Assembly: GCA_910592005.1 (NCBI GenBank)
Contig: CAJVPP010001139.1
Coordinates: 1-22,411, forward strand
Length of the DNA stretch: 22,411 nucleotides
Source: Funneliformis mosseae
Taxonomy: Eukaryota > Glomeromycota > Glomeromycetes > Glomerales > Glomeraceae
Direction: 5' to 3'
The translations under genes were made by a program, and so were the position numbers. Positions 11,201-20,676 of the stretch are shown in pieces (positions within the stretch are counted from its first letter, which is position 1; each line of letters starts with the position of its first letter). The notes under the pieces were generated by a model. It saw only the letters and a list, made by a program, of their open reading frames with translations. It was not told the origin of the DNA and searched no databases.

Positions 11201-12241
11201 TTATAAAACAAACGTTTAATTCAACATCGAGATTTGCGAGATTACAAAAACTTAAAGCAACTTTAGCAGGGAAATTACTCTTTATAAGATTTTCTACAAC
11301 AACGGGAGATGCAATGGGAATGAATATGATATCAAAAGGATGTGAAAAATCATTGTCAGTTATGTCGGAACATTTTCCCGACATGCAAATTATATCATTA
11401 TCGGGAAATTATTGTACAGATAAAAAACCCGCAGCTATTAATTGGATTGAAGGACGTGGTAAATCTGTTGTAGCAGAGTCAATTATACCCGGTGATGTCG
11501 TGCAAAAGGTACTCAAGACGAGCGTTGAAGCTCTCGTTGAACTAAACGTCTCCAAAAACTTGGTTGGATCTGCTATGGCTGGATCTATTGGTGGATTTAA
11601 TGCTCATGCTGCAAATATTTTAACCGCTATATATATTGCTACTGGTCAAGATCCCGCTCAGAATGTCGAAAGTTCAAATTGTATAACCCTAATGAAAACG
11701 TATGTATCTTATGATTGTTTTTTTTTTAAAAAAATTCTTTAGATATTTATTAATTTATTTTTCTTGACTAAATTATTTTTTTAAATCTTTTAGTGTTAAT
11801 AATGGACAAGATTTACACTTAACATGTACGATGCCATCAATTGAGGTAGGAACGATTGGAGGAGGAACAATACTAGGAGCGCAAGGATCGATGTTAGAAA
11901 TGTTAGGAATACGTGGAGCTCATCCAACAACACCAGGATTGAACGCACAAAAATTAGCAAGAATAATTTGCGCTGCCGTCATGGCAGGAGAATTAAGTTT
12001 ATGTGCTGCATTAGCCGCAGGTCATCTAGTCAAATCTCACATGCAACATAATAGAGCCAATCATCAACAACATCACGTACATCAACATAATCAATTTCAT
12101 CCTGTTAAAATTAATCATCATCATAATCATGATCATAATCATAATCATCATCATCATCATGAGAAGAAGGTAGTTGAAGAATCTAAAAATGAAATAATCA
12201 ATTCAACTAATTCAACTGTACCAGGAACATGTATTCTTTAA
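8268..12241 (+). CDS. HMGR: 3-hydroxy-3-methylglutaryl-CoA reductase, class I, with sterol-sensing domain
   Basis: This ER-membrane enzyme reduces HMG-CoA to mevalonate with NADPH, the committed step of sterol and isoprenoid synthesis. Exons joined by hand: 8268-8996, 9079-9284, 9381-9726, 9803-9979, 10063-11699, 11794-12241 (introns 82, 96, 76, 83, 94 nt), giving 1180 residues. The N-terminus has the fungal HPIH-type start ([17 protein letters not shown], first membrane span about 19-42), then a long lumenal loop. Residues about 244-510 form a sterol-sensing domain ([39 protein letters not shown]). The last span is about 597-615, followed by an acidic/lysine-rich linker. The catalytic domain starts near 690. 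Expected catalytic residues are present: Glu809 (TTEGCL), Lys940 (DKKPAA), Asp1016 (GQDPAQN) and His1114 (HLVKSHM). The NADPH-binding GDAMGMNM spans 901-908. Oddities are an alanine (1120) where human HMGR has the AMPK-target serine, and a His-rich tail at 1122-1154. The first intron has a weak donor (GTTGGT). Confidence 0.97.
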
Positions 12242-12760
12242 AAAAAAAGGGAAATTTGTAATTTAATCAAATCTAAATTTTTAATTATTTATTTATTTTT
12301 GTGTGACAGTATAAGTTGGGAAAGGAAAAGCATAGATATTTCTTTTTTTTTTAAAAAAAAAAACAAAAATAATAATAAAATTATCATTTGAATCCTATTT
12401 TTAATTTTTTGGGGGTGGTTTTGATCTCATAAGTCCGCAGTTTGATCGAATTAACTTCACCGGAAAATTTTCATCCCACGTGATTTATTGGGAAGCGCAG
12501 AAATCTTTTCGGGGAATACTTTTAACTTTGTCCCGCAATTGTTGATACTTTATTTGTCCTGAGCGAAACGAAAGGACAATGTAAGTCTACGCAATGTGAA
12601 AATCTTCGGTCCCGTGTGTTTCTCTGTCCGTTCACGTGATGATTAACCTTTTTGCCTGATTCCTGACTTGTCACGTGACTTAATCCGATCAAAAATAAAT
12701 TTGACTCGTCAAATCATACATTTCAACCTACAATATCTATCATACGAGAGAAAAGGATTA
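12242..12760. promoter_or_regulatory. Intergenic region: HMGR 3' end and RRP17 promoter
   Basis: The first about 170 bases are A/T-rich (3' trailer of HMGR, homopolymer A near 12351-12364). From about 12415 the DNA is noticeably richer in G+C. It contains three CACGTG hexamers (12477-12482, 12633-12638, 12672-12677) and an RRPE-like word TGAAAATTTTCC on the - strand (12462-12473). The last two hexamers sit in TCACGTGA-type contexts. CACGTG is the binding site of bHLH factors (Cbf1, Myc/Max type), and RRPE is a ribosome-biogenesis promoter element known from yeasts. Their use here is inference. Confidence 0.55.
12554..12579. repeat. Inverted repeat TTGTCCT/AGGACAA
   Basis: A perfect 7-bp inverted repeat (12554-12560 and 12573-12579) with a 12-nt loop, GAGCGAAACGAA, lies about 180 bp upstream of the RRP17 start codon. 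It could be a short hairpin in the transcript leader or a dyad binding site. The core bases of a hammerhead ribozyme are not present. Confidence 0.6.
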
Positions 12761-13859
12761 ATGGATAATTTAGCAATATTAACAGAAGGAAGTAAAGTAT
12801 ATGCGAAAAAACGAAAAAACAGAAACGAGCAAGTACCGGAGGTTGTATTTGACGAAACGGCAAGACGGTATCAACGTATTAAATTCTATCATTAAAATGG
12901 GGATTGTAATGGTAAAGTTATTTACTCTGTGTGTATATATATTTGTTCTTTTCTTTTACAGAGAATTCTTAACTGGTTTTCATAAAAGGAAGTTAGAAAG
13001 GAAAGCAAAAGCAAAAGAAGCTTCCTTACAACTTGCTAAACAAGAGAGGTCAAAGGCAAGAAAAGCTGTACGTTTAAAAGGTTTAATTTTCCAACCCGTT
13101 ATTATATACCATTTATAGATCATCTGATATAGATATATATATATACATTTTTTTTTTTTTTGAATTAGGCAAGGGAATCCGTAAAAGAACAAGTAAAGCA
13201 GAGGTTAAACAAACTTCAAGAAATTATTAATCGTAAGTAAAGTAATGATTTTTTCATTATATGAAAATAAATGTTAAAAGAATAGGATTACGTTAATATA
13301 TTTAGAGAGGAATGGAATCATTGGACAAGTTGATGCTAAAGAAAGTGATGAAGATGAACCAAATGAAGAAGTAACGAATAAAGATATCACACAAGAATCT
13401 AACGTTACTCAGTCGGAATTCAGGTCAGCTGATTTGATGACTACAGTAACAATCATTGAAGACTTTAATATTTCGGAGACTTTTGGGAATGTTTCGAAGA
13501 AACCACGAATCGATGAAGAAATCATGGTATACGCCACTTTAATTCTTTCTTATATACCATTTGATAAAATGAGTAGTAATAATCATTACTTTACTTATTA
13601 GGATCATCAAACAATTTCACCTGTACCAGTTCCAACAAAAAGTTCAGAACCGAAATCTATAAGGTATATAAAAGGACGAAATATAACATTATAAATAAAA
13701 TTTTTCTAATTTTTTAAAACTTGCTTTTTTAGTGTAAAGAAGAAATCAAAAAATGAAATTAAGAAAAAACGTCAACCAAGAAATAAAACTTCAAATAAAA
13801 CGCGTTCCAAAACAAAATCGGTCCATTCTTCAAATTCGAGACGAAAGAAAAGGAAATAG
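12761..13859 (+). CDS. RRP17: Rrp17/NOL12-family nucleolar rRNA-processing protein
   Basis: Family members are nucleolar 60S ribosome-biogenesis factors; yeast Rrp17 is a 5'-3' exonuclease acting on pre-rRNA ends. Exons: 12761-12867, 12962-13067, 13169-13232, 13306-13526, 13602-13663, 13733-13859 (introns 94, 101, 73, 75, 69 nt), giving 228 residues, normal for the family. The signature VVFDETARREFLTGFHKRKL spans residues about 28-47, followed by a Lys/Arg/Glu/Ala-rich helix to about 92 (likely coiled coil). After it come an acidic stretch (103-114), the family's TVTIIEDF motif (139-146) and a very basic C-terminus (188-228) suited to nucleolar targeting and RNA binding. The ATG at 12761 is the first in frame that gives the conserved start; the frame is open further upstream (from 12668) but without an ATG. 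It lies 520 bp downstream of HMGR on the same strand and converges on the next gene. Confidence 0.93.
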
Positions 13860-14497
13860 AGAATGGTTGTTTTAAGGTCATTCTTAGCATACATATTGAA
13901 ATATAAAACCCTTTCTAATAAGTAATGACCACTAGAAATTTTACACGTCATCGGACAAATCATCTCACTGGTAAGTAAAAAAAAAAAAAAAAAAAGTTTA
14001 AAAGTTTTATAAAAATTAATTTAATGATGAGAGTTTTGACGTATTTTTGATATCCTGAATTATCATGTGGATTTCAACGTAAAACAAATTTACAGGGATT
14101 CCTCGTTTCTGATACAAAAAAAAAATATTTTTTTTTCTTTTTTTTTTGATTTCGTTTGAATAATAACTAATAATATCTCTATATATACTTTTATAAAAAA
14201 ACAATAAATAATTAAATTTATCAAGATGTAAGATTTTAATTGATTTTATTTATTTTCGTTTAATTATTTATTAATTTAATAATAATATATCAACAAATGA
14301 ATCCTTGGTAGGAATTCACATAGTATATGATAATCACCGCTGATGGCTGTAACATTGAAATGTTGAAATGACTAAATAGAAGATAACTAAACTAGACTAA
14401 AAAAAGCAATCCGTAAACTCTATAATAAAAAAGGCAATAAAAAGGGCTACACAAATTCAACAAATAATAATAAAAAAAATAGAACTACTTATACCGT
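13860..14497. other. Intergenic region between convergent 3' ends
   Basis: A/T-rich spacer holding the 3' trailers of RRP17 (+) and the SFSWAP-like gene (-). Contents are an A run at about 13978-13995, A/T runs near 14119-14148, and several AATAAA-like words around 14200-14210. No open frame of interest and no RNA gene was recognised. Confidence 0.6.
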
Positions 14498-16535
14498 TTA
14501 TTCTTCTTCTGATTCGTCCACATTCTCTTTTTCCATTGATTCAAATGTAGCTTTCTCATCCTTAATCTTTTGTTTGTAATAAGGATGAAATTCATTCCAA
14601 GGTAACAAAAAACTGAAACGAGGATCATCTATATGTTTTTCTCGAACTTTGGCTTCGAGGGATTGCCCATTCTTGGCAACGTATGCAGACATTTTGTCGA
14701 CTATAACCTTGAGATCTGGTGGTGGCACTCTATAAAAATAATGATAATGGTTATTATTCATAATTAAAATATCTATTAAATAAACTTGAAAACCTGTATG
14801 CCTACACGATAGGACCAAAAGGTTGAGGCGGTCTTGAAGGTCTGGGAGTTGTATTATGATTATGTGAAGGAATAGATTCATGGCTGCTCACACTAGATGT
14901 AGAATTTTCTACTTTAGATCTTTCTAACTCTAATTTTCTATCCGCCCTCTCTTCTTCAATATTATCATTCCCTTCTAACTTGTCATTAGACAAGCCATTA
15001 CCGTTTTTGCCTTTTCCTTCATTACTAGACGAATCCTCTTGATCATCACTTCCCCCATAGGCAAAGAGGCCAGTTTGCAATAATAAACGTACATGTCTAT
15101 AATATGGATATAACGGATCATCTTTATTTAGAAAGGAGAAGCTTGGATTGTTGGCTTGCTTAGCCTGAATAACAATCTCCATTTGAGGATCCGTACTAGA
15201 ATTAAGGAACTTGGCGGTACGTTCAATGATCTCATCAATCCGATTATCAGAAGGCTGAATATAAATGAAGTTGATACACCAAAATAAGTTCTTATAATAT
15301 GAATCAATGCCAAGCTACATCCTGCAAATATTGTCATATACCGTGATCATTCCATTAGGAGCAGAGAACTTTGGCGTATAATCGGGTTTTGGAACTGGTA
15401 CAGCCTTTACTTCTAAAAACGATACTTGTTTACATGAATGAACGTTAATCATTATATTGTATATAGATCAATGTTTTTTTTTTTTTTGAAGTTAAATTAT
15501 AAATTATACCATAGCGCGGATTTTCATCCGAATAACTGTAATTGTATTCTCTATTTTCTTCTTGCATTTTTTTACGTTTCCTTTTCTCTTCTGCAAATAA
15601 TATAATAATATATATCATTTTTTTTATATTAATTGAGAGTTAAATTTATAAATCGATTCGATTGTATCATACCAACATAATCGTCTCTTTCTTCTTCAGA
15701 CATGTCATACAAATCCTCAAATTCTGAATCTAAATCAGCCCATCTTTCTTCATCACAGAGTTTCTCCTGCTCAATGTCTTCTTCTGATTTCCTTGTCATT
15801 GTATAAGCAACTTTTTTGAATTGATCACGGTCATCAAGCAGGTTTCTTACATCATATCTGCAAACAACGCGTTCGAGGATAAATCATAAAATTAGCCAAT
15901 AATCTTTGATCAAATTTTGACCTTTTGATCGGTCAAAGAAATCTTTTGTTTCCCTTGGTTTTCTCGTTGCTGTATATACCATAATATGCTATTGTGAGAA
16001 ACCGTCTTTAATTCCTTCGTTTGATGTTTTGTGTTGGGAAACACTTTCTAACTTAAAAATATAGTATTTCAAACTTTATATAATACCTTTAACTCTAAAA
16101 AAGGTTAGTGTATAATGAAAAGTACAGTAAAACGACATACTATGGTCGACAAAGACGCCATATATGATGCTTTTTTTTTTTGTTTTTTGAAAAAAAAAAT
16201 TTATAGTTTTATAATGAGCTCGACTTTTTATAGTTATGTGAAGCTCACCTATCTAATAAAATTTTATTTTCGGTTTCTCCCCTCCAAGGTATTAACAAAT
16301 CACCGTTGTTAACCTTATGCGCCATTTCGTCGTCACGAAAAGTTTTGGCTTCATAACCAAATACTAATAAGTCTGCATAATCTTGAGAATTCGTTCGTTG
16401 TTTTTTACGTGGATGCTTGTGTCTTCGTGATTTATTATTACTAAATTTAGAAGACGACGAAGAGGGCTCTGACCAAATATTTGGTTTTTGTTCAGTTTGA
16501 GAAGGCTCTGGTAAGAGAGTTTCGCTAAAAAACAT
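14498..16535 (-). CDS. SFSWAP: SFSWAP-like splicing regulator (DRY_EERY plus two SURP domains)
   Basis: The metazoan homologue (suppressor of white-apricot) controls alternative splicing; SURP modules bind spliceosomal partners such as SF1. Exons on the - strand: 16535-16249, 15857-15673, 15590-15510, 15412-15342, 15254-14806, 14729-14498 (introns 391, 82, 97, 87, 76 nt), giving 434 residues. The DRY_EERY N-terminal domain runs from about 53 to 157: [25 protein letters not shown], then [12 protein letters not shown] across the first splice junction and EEERDDYV at the end. SURP1 is about 214-268 ([30 protein letters not shown]). An acidic/serine-rich linker follows. SURP2 is about 365-411 ([34 protein letters not shown]). 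The protein stops 23 residues after SURP2 in an acidic tail, so it lacks the long C-terminal RS region of metazoan SFSWAP. Intron 1 is four to five times longer than the others. The fifth intron donor (GTAGGC at 14805) was chosen because it alone preserves the frame into VPPPDLK. Confidence 0.92.
15916..15937. repeat. Inverted repeat in SFSWAP intron 1
   Basis: TTTGACC (15916-15922) and GGTCAAA (15931-15937) form a perfect 7-bp dyad with an 8-nt spacer. It lies 58-79 nt from the acceptor of the unusually long first intron (on the - strand), where branch-site choice is made. A CCAAT word sits nearby at 15896-15900. A role in splicing control is speculative. Confidence 0.6.
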
Positions 16536-17475
16536 TATTGTAATGCGATGACAAAAAAAAAAAAAATTGAAAAGTTGGGATTTTTATTTTGAATAATAAG
16601 GTGATACGATCTATTTTTGGGAATTTTATAATGCCGCAGCTCTATTTTAACGTTCAATGAAATTTCTATATCTCAAAAATGAGCCTCTTAAAAGCAATTA
16701 AGCCACTAAAAAGTATTTTAAATATTTAAATCTTATAATAAAACAAAATTCCTATTGGAAACAAAAAAAAATCCCACGCACGTATATATATATATATACT
16801 CTTTTTTAGCAGTTAACATTTGTCATTTAAGGTTGCTCGTTCCTTGCCTAAACCTATTTTAAATTTGACAAAAAATTTAATTTCGCGGCAGGTTTGTTAA
16901 TAAGGTCTGTGTATTCTGGGACAGAATTTGTTCGGTAGTAAAAAAAAAAAATTTTTTTTCACTTTCCCTATATGTTAACGGACTCGGGGATGAAAATTTA
17001 CCATAAAAATGACTGGATCTTGAATAACTAATTTTGTTTTTCTATTCCTAATCTTGACAATACTTATTTTACAATGACCGAATTTGGCTTTAAATTTGCA
17101 TTACCGCGTTTTTCGAACTGCGGAGCACTAATGCCTTGATTGATAAATAAGCCATTATCGGCAAGAACAGAACAGAACTATCTCATAAAATTATCATAAT
17201 TTGTAGCCTGAAAAAAAAAGTCGATTCTCTTTTTTTCATGTAAAAAAAGATGATGGTTACGCATTAATAACTTTTAATATACAAATACTATTGTAAGCGA
17301 AATACAAAATTGTAGTATATAAATTAATATAAACATGTACGATAAGCAAATTTTATGATTGAAATAAATTTTATTGAGCATTTACTAATTAAATCCTAAC
17401 ATTCATGAAATTATTAAAGTCACAAACTGAAGAATTGCTTTTATTTCCAAAATCTTATTCAATTGTTACGATTTC
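16536..17475. promoter_or_regulatory. Upstream region of SFSWAP-like gene and 3' trailer of GFA gene
   Basis: About 940 bp without a coding frame. The part nearest 16536 is the presumed promoter/leader of the SFSWAP-like gene. Visible items are a (TA)n run at about 16783-16798, an A/T homopolymer palindrome near 16940-16960, and mixed-composition DNA at 16820-17160 that may carry promoter elements. No tRNA or other structured RNA could be supported; a TTCGAA-containing stretch near 17110-17130 lacks a pairing acceptor stem. Confidence 0.45.
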
Positions 17476-18417
17476 TCAATCAACCCAAGCTTTATTATTT
17501 TTATGCCATGACTCAATCGAATCTTCAGGATATTCGTCAAATTCAACAGCCCCCTCTGGAACGTGAGCCCAATCAGCTTTGTCTTTCAACATGATACAAA
17601 TGATCTGTTTGGGTTTTGGGAGTGGAGTATCGATAGCTGAAGCGAATGGATAACACTGAAATTTGCAAAAAGAAAAATAAACATCAAGGTAAAAAAAAAA
17701 GGTGTGAACAAACGTGAAATGTTTTACCCATTCAGGATATTGTTGATCATAGGCCCATAACATGCATCCGCATTCACCACAGAAATGTCGTTTATTCCCA
17801 CTGTTAAATTGATATTGTTATGTTATTTATATGATGTTGAAAAAAAAACCCCTCGAATGAACTCTATCTATATAAGGAATTCTTACCATTCTTTTTGTCG
17901 GTTTTTTGGTAATGATTTATCCTTAATACCTCGATAAGATCTAAATTATAATTGGTTATTAAACAGAGAAATTTAACATTAATAAGAATTTTACAAATAA
18001 AGTTTTTACTTACTTTACATATTCCATACCATTTACTTTCAAAGTGTCATTCTGTTATAAAACATCTTTTTTTAATTTTTAATTTTTTTAATATACAAAT
18101 CACATTAATTCGTATGATACGTGCTTGTCCCATTATATTAATGGAGTATCCACCACCTCCGTCAACTTTACGACAAATTGAACTATAAAAAAAAAGAAAA
18201 TAAGAATATTTTTTTTTTGATTTTTATTGGAAAAGAAATAATAAAACTTGAAAGTACAGACCAATAGCATCGCATAAAAGGTACTGGAGTTTGTGACTTG
18301 ACCTATGGAATCAAGAGTTTTAAATATTTAAAATTTTTATCAAAGGTTTTATTGTGTAATTATTATAATCACCGTAAATTTGACTTTTTCGCAATGACAA
18401 GATCCTTGTAATTCCAT
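17476..18417 (-). CDS. CENP-V/GFA-domain zinc protein (glutathione-dependent formaldehyde-activating enzyme family)
   Basis: Family members carry zinc on cysteines; the bacterial founder Gfa was described as condensing formaldehyde with glutathione. Fungal members are mostly uncharacterised, so the substrate is unknown. Exons on the - strand: 18417-18373, 18302-18262, 18182-18104, 18051-18014, 17940-17887, 17800-17728, 17655-17476 (six introns of 52-86 nt), giving 169 residues, typical for the family. The start MELQGSCHCEKVKFT supplies C7 and C9. MRCYCSICRKVDGGGGYSIN supplies C27, C29 and C32. RHFCGECGCMLWAYD supplies C93 and C96. This is the complete seven-cysteine GFA pattern. PFASAIDTPLPKP and FDEYPEDSIESWH are conserved in fungal homologues. 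The third intron is the least certain: a 52-nt intron with donor GTGATT (the same donor as intron 1) keeps the frame but adds about six residues (RIIRIN) relative to what I expect. The gene diverges from RTG2. Confidence 0.9.
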
Positions 18418-18768
18418 TTCTGACAAAGTTTTTGATTTTTTGTACATCCATACTTATAATGAATTTCACGTGCATATTGGGCGTGTAGTATACTAAATAC
18501 TCAGCCTCATAACAAGCTTTTACTATCCTATTGTGTTTAAACCCTCCTTAAATAGGTAATAAGATTACATTCAATTTTTTGCTTTCCCACTCAAAACAAT
18601 TGGGCTGAGGAAAAGGAATCCGGAACAAACGACGTGCTACAATTTACATGTAGATCAATAGTGTAATCTTTAATACATACGTTTGTACTGATTGATATGC
18701 AGTAAATTTTTATAAATACCTTCTTAAATTATGAGAATCTCAAATCATACATTCAACATACGCTCGAT
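18418..18768. promoter_or_regulatory. Shared intergenic region between divergent GFA and RTG2 genes
   Basis: 351 bp separate the two start codons, so this is a likely bidirectional promoter. It contains a CACGTG hexamer at 18467-18472, about 50 bp from the GFA start codon, and a less A+T-rich block at 18575-18640. No TATA assignment was attempted because TATA-like words are everywhere in this DNA. An ATG at 18731 opens an upstream frame (see findings). Confidence 0.5.
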
Positions 18769-20676
18769 ATGGTAAATATCATTTCATAATACTGTTGATT
18801 TCGTAAATTTCTACATCTTATTGAATAATTTTTTTAAAAGGGAGGAATTGGAGTCGTAGACATTGGAAGTAACGGTATCAGATTTGGTTTGGTATCAGAA
18901 TTGACTCGCCATTTACCTGTTATCTACGAAGAACGTGCTCCAATTTCGTTATTCGAAGCACAAAATTCCACACAATCCGACGTACGTACAGATATTCCTG
19001 AAAGTGTAATTATCGATGTCGAGAATAGTTTGAAACGATTTAAATTTATTGCTCAACAATATAATATCAATCATGATAATGTTCATGTGGTCGCTACGGA
19101 AGCAACTCGTACTGCACCCAATTCTAAACAGTTTATTGATAGAATAAAGAAAGCCACGGGATGGGAAGTTGAATTGTTATGTGAAATGGTTGAAGCTAAA
19201 ATTTCTGGAATGGGCATCGTTGCTACTTTTTATGGAGTTGAAGGATTAGTCATGGATATGGGTGGCGGATCGGTGGAATTGAATTACGTGACTCATCAAC
19301 CTTATGAAAAGGAACAAACAATCCAAATGTCCAATCATCCAATTAATCTTCCTTATGGTGCTGCTGCCTTAACAAAATTATTAAAATGTAACAATACTCC
19401 TGAGAAACGGGATGTTTTATTCAAAAGTATAGTCCAGGAATTAAAAGAAGGTTTCAAAAAATTAAATGCTCCTGAAACGATCAAAGCGGATGATGGTGGT
19501 TTTACGGTCTATATGAGCGGAGGTGGACTTAGATCTTTGGGTTATTTAAGTATGTCAGAGTCCGACCACAAATCAAATTATCCTATTCCCATCATTAACG
19601 GTTATGGTACGTCCGCCGAAGAACTTGTCAAAGCTACCAAGCGAATCACTCCCAATCATAACGTTGACGTTGTGGAGCCTCCAGAGGAGAAAGATAAACC
19701 TCTATTTCCAGATGGTAATCCTTTCCGTATTAGCAATAGACGTGCAAAGCTTCTTCCTGCATGCGCTTTCTTATTGGAAGCTATTATGGAAGTTATCAAA
19801 GTGCGACACATTTATTTTTGTGAAGGGGGAGTTCGACAAGGATATTGCTTCAACAAATTACCGAGATCAGAATGGTCAGTTGATCCGCTGGAATCTTTTA
19901 TCAAACATCATCCACTTCAACCAAACCATCTTAAAGAATCACATCATAAGAAATTACTAAAAGATATTAAAAAAGCAATCCCATCTATTGCATATGAAAT
20001 TCTTGATTCAGATCTACCTTCAGGGAATTCTAAAAAGCCGAAAAGGCTTGAACGTCTCTTGCCAAATTTAATAAATCTCGCGTTTTGGAATATGCCTTTT
20101 GCAAAAGAAGCTAGACCTATTTCGGCATTCCAATTATCACTTGCAGGAGGTGCTCTTGCTAATGCACCTGGTCTCACGCACATTGACAGGGCTATAATAG
20201 CTTGGTGTTTAATGTATCGATATAATGAAGACGGGAGTGGTGATAAAAGCGGAGGCGTTAAAGGAGATATTAGTACAATGGCCCCTGGTATATTTGATGG
20301 CGTGAAAAAGTTGATTCCAGGTGGAAAAGATGGAAGAAAAATTTGTGAAATCGTGGGAACTTTAATTGGGTTCGCTATATTGTGCTATCCAGTTGAGGAT
20401 GATAAATCCTCAATGGATGATAATTTAGTCATCTTTGAATCATCGGAAAATATTACTCAACAAGACTATAATATTGAGGGTAAGAAACCAAAGAAATACG
20501 AAATAAAATTGACTTTGGCGGAATCATTATCATGTAATAAATCTGATATTTATTTGGTTAACAATCCAATTGTTAAAGGAGCTAGTGAAAAATTAGATAA
20601 GAATTATAAATTAGGAAAACATGAGAAAGATATAACGGAAATCGTTATGAAAGTAGAATCAAAACCTGGGAGATGA
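18769..20676 (+). CDS. RTG2: Rtg2-like retrograde-signalling protein (Ppx/GppA phosphatase fold)
   Basis: In yeast, Rtg2 is a cytoplasmic sensor that relieves Mks1 inhibition so that Rtg1/Rtg3 activate genes in response to mitochondrial dysfunction and glutamate need. The fold is that of exopolyphosphatase/pppGpp hydrolases. Exons: 18769-18771 (the ATG alone) and 18841-20676, with a 69-nt intron starting GTAAAT, giving 612 residues (yeast Rtg2 is 588). The ATP/phosphate-binding signatures are all present: VVDIGSNGIRFGLV at 6-19, VVATEATRTA at 84-93, VMDMGGGSVEL at 138-148 and EGGVRQGYCFN at 329-339. RHLPVIYEERAPISLFEAQ early in the protein resembles fungal Rtg2 more than bacterial Ppx. The short first exon is required because an in-frame stop (18835-18837) lies just before the conserved block, and no other in-frame ATG precedes it. 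Whether it hydrolyses polyphosphate cannot be judged here. Confidence 0.93.

Noticed and set aside
11007..11384. Antisense open frames across the HMGR catalytic exon
   Set aside because: Shadows of strongly conserved sense coding sequence; no independent start or motif.
12554..12579. Hammerhead-type ribozyme suggested by CTGAGCGAAACGAAA in a hairpin
   Set aside because: The required CUGANGA core and the third helix are missing; only a simple inverted repeat is supported.
16115..16312. Plus-strand open frame inside SFSWAP intron 1
   Set aside because: It overlaps intron and exon 1 of the opposite strand and includes poly-T/poly-A runs; no homology features.
17085..17165. tRNA-like stretch with TTCGAA on the - strand
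   Set aside because: No 7-bp acceptor stem or proper anticodon arm can be formed.
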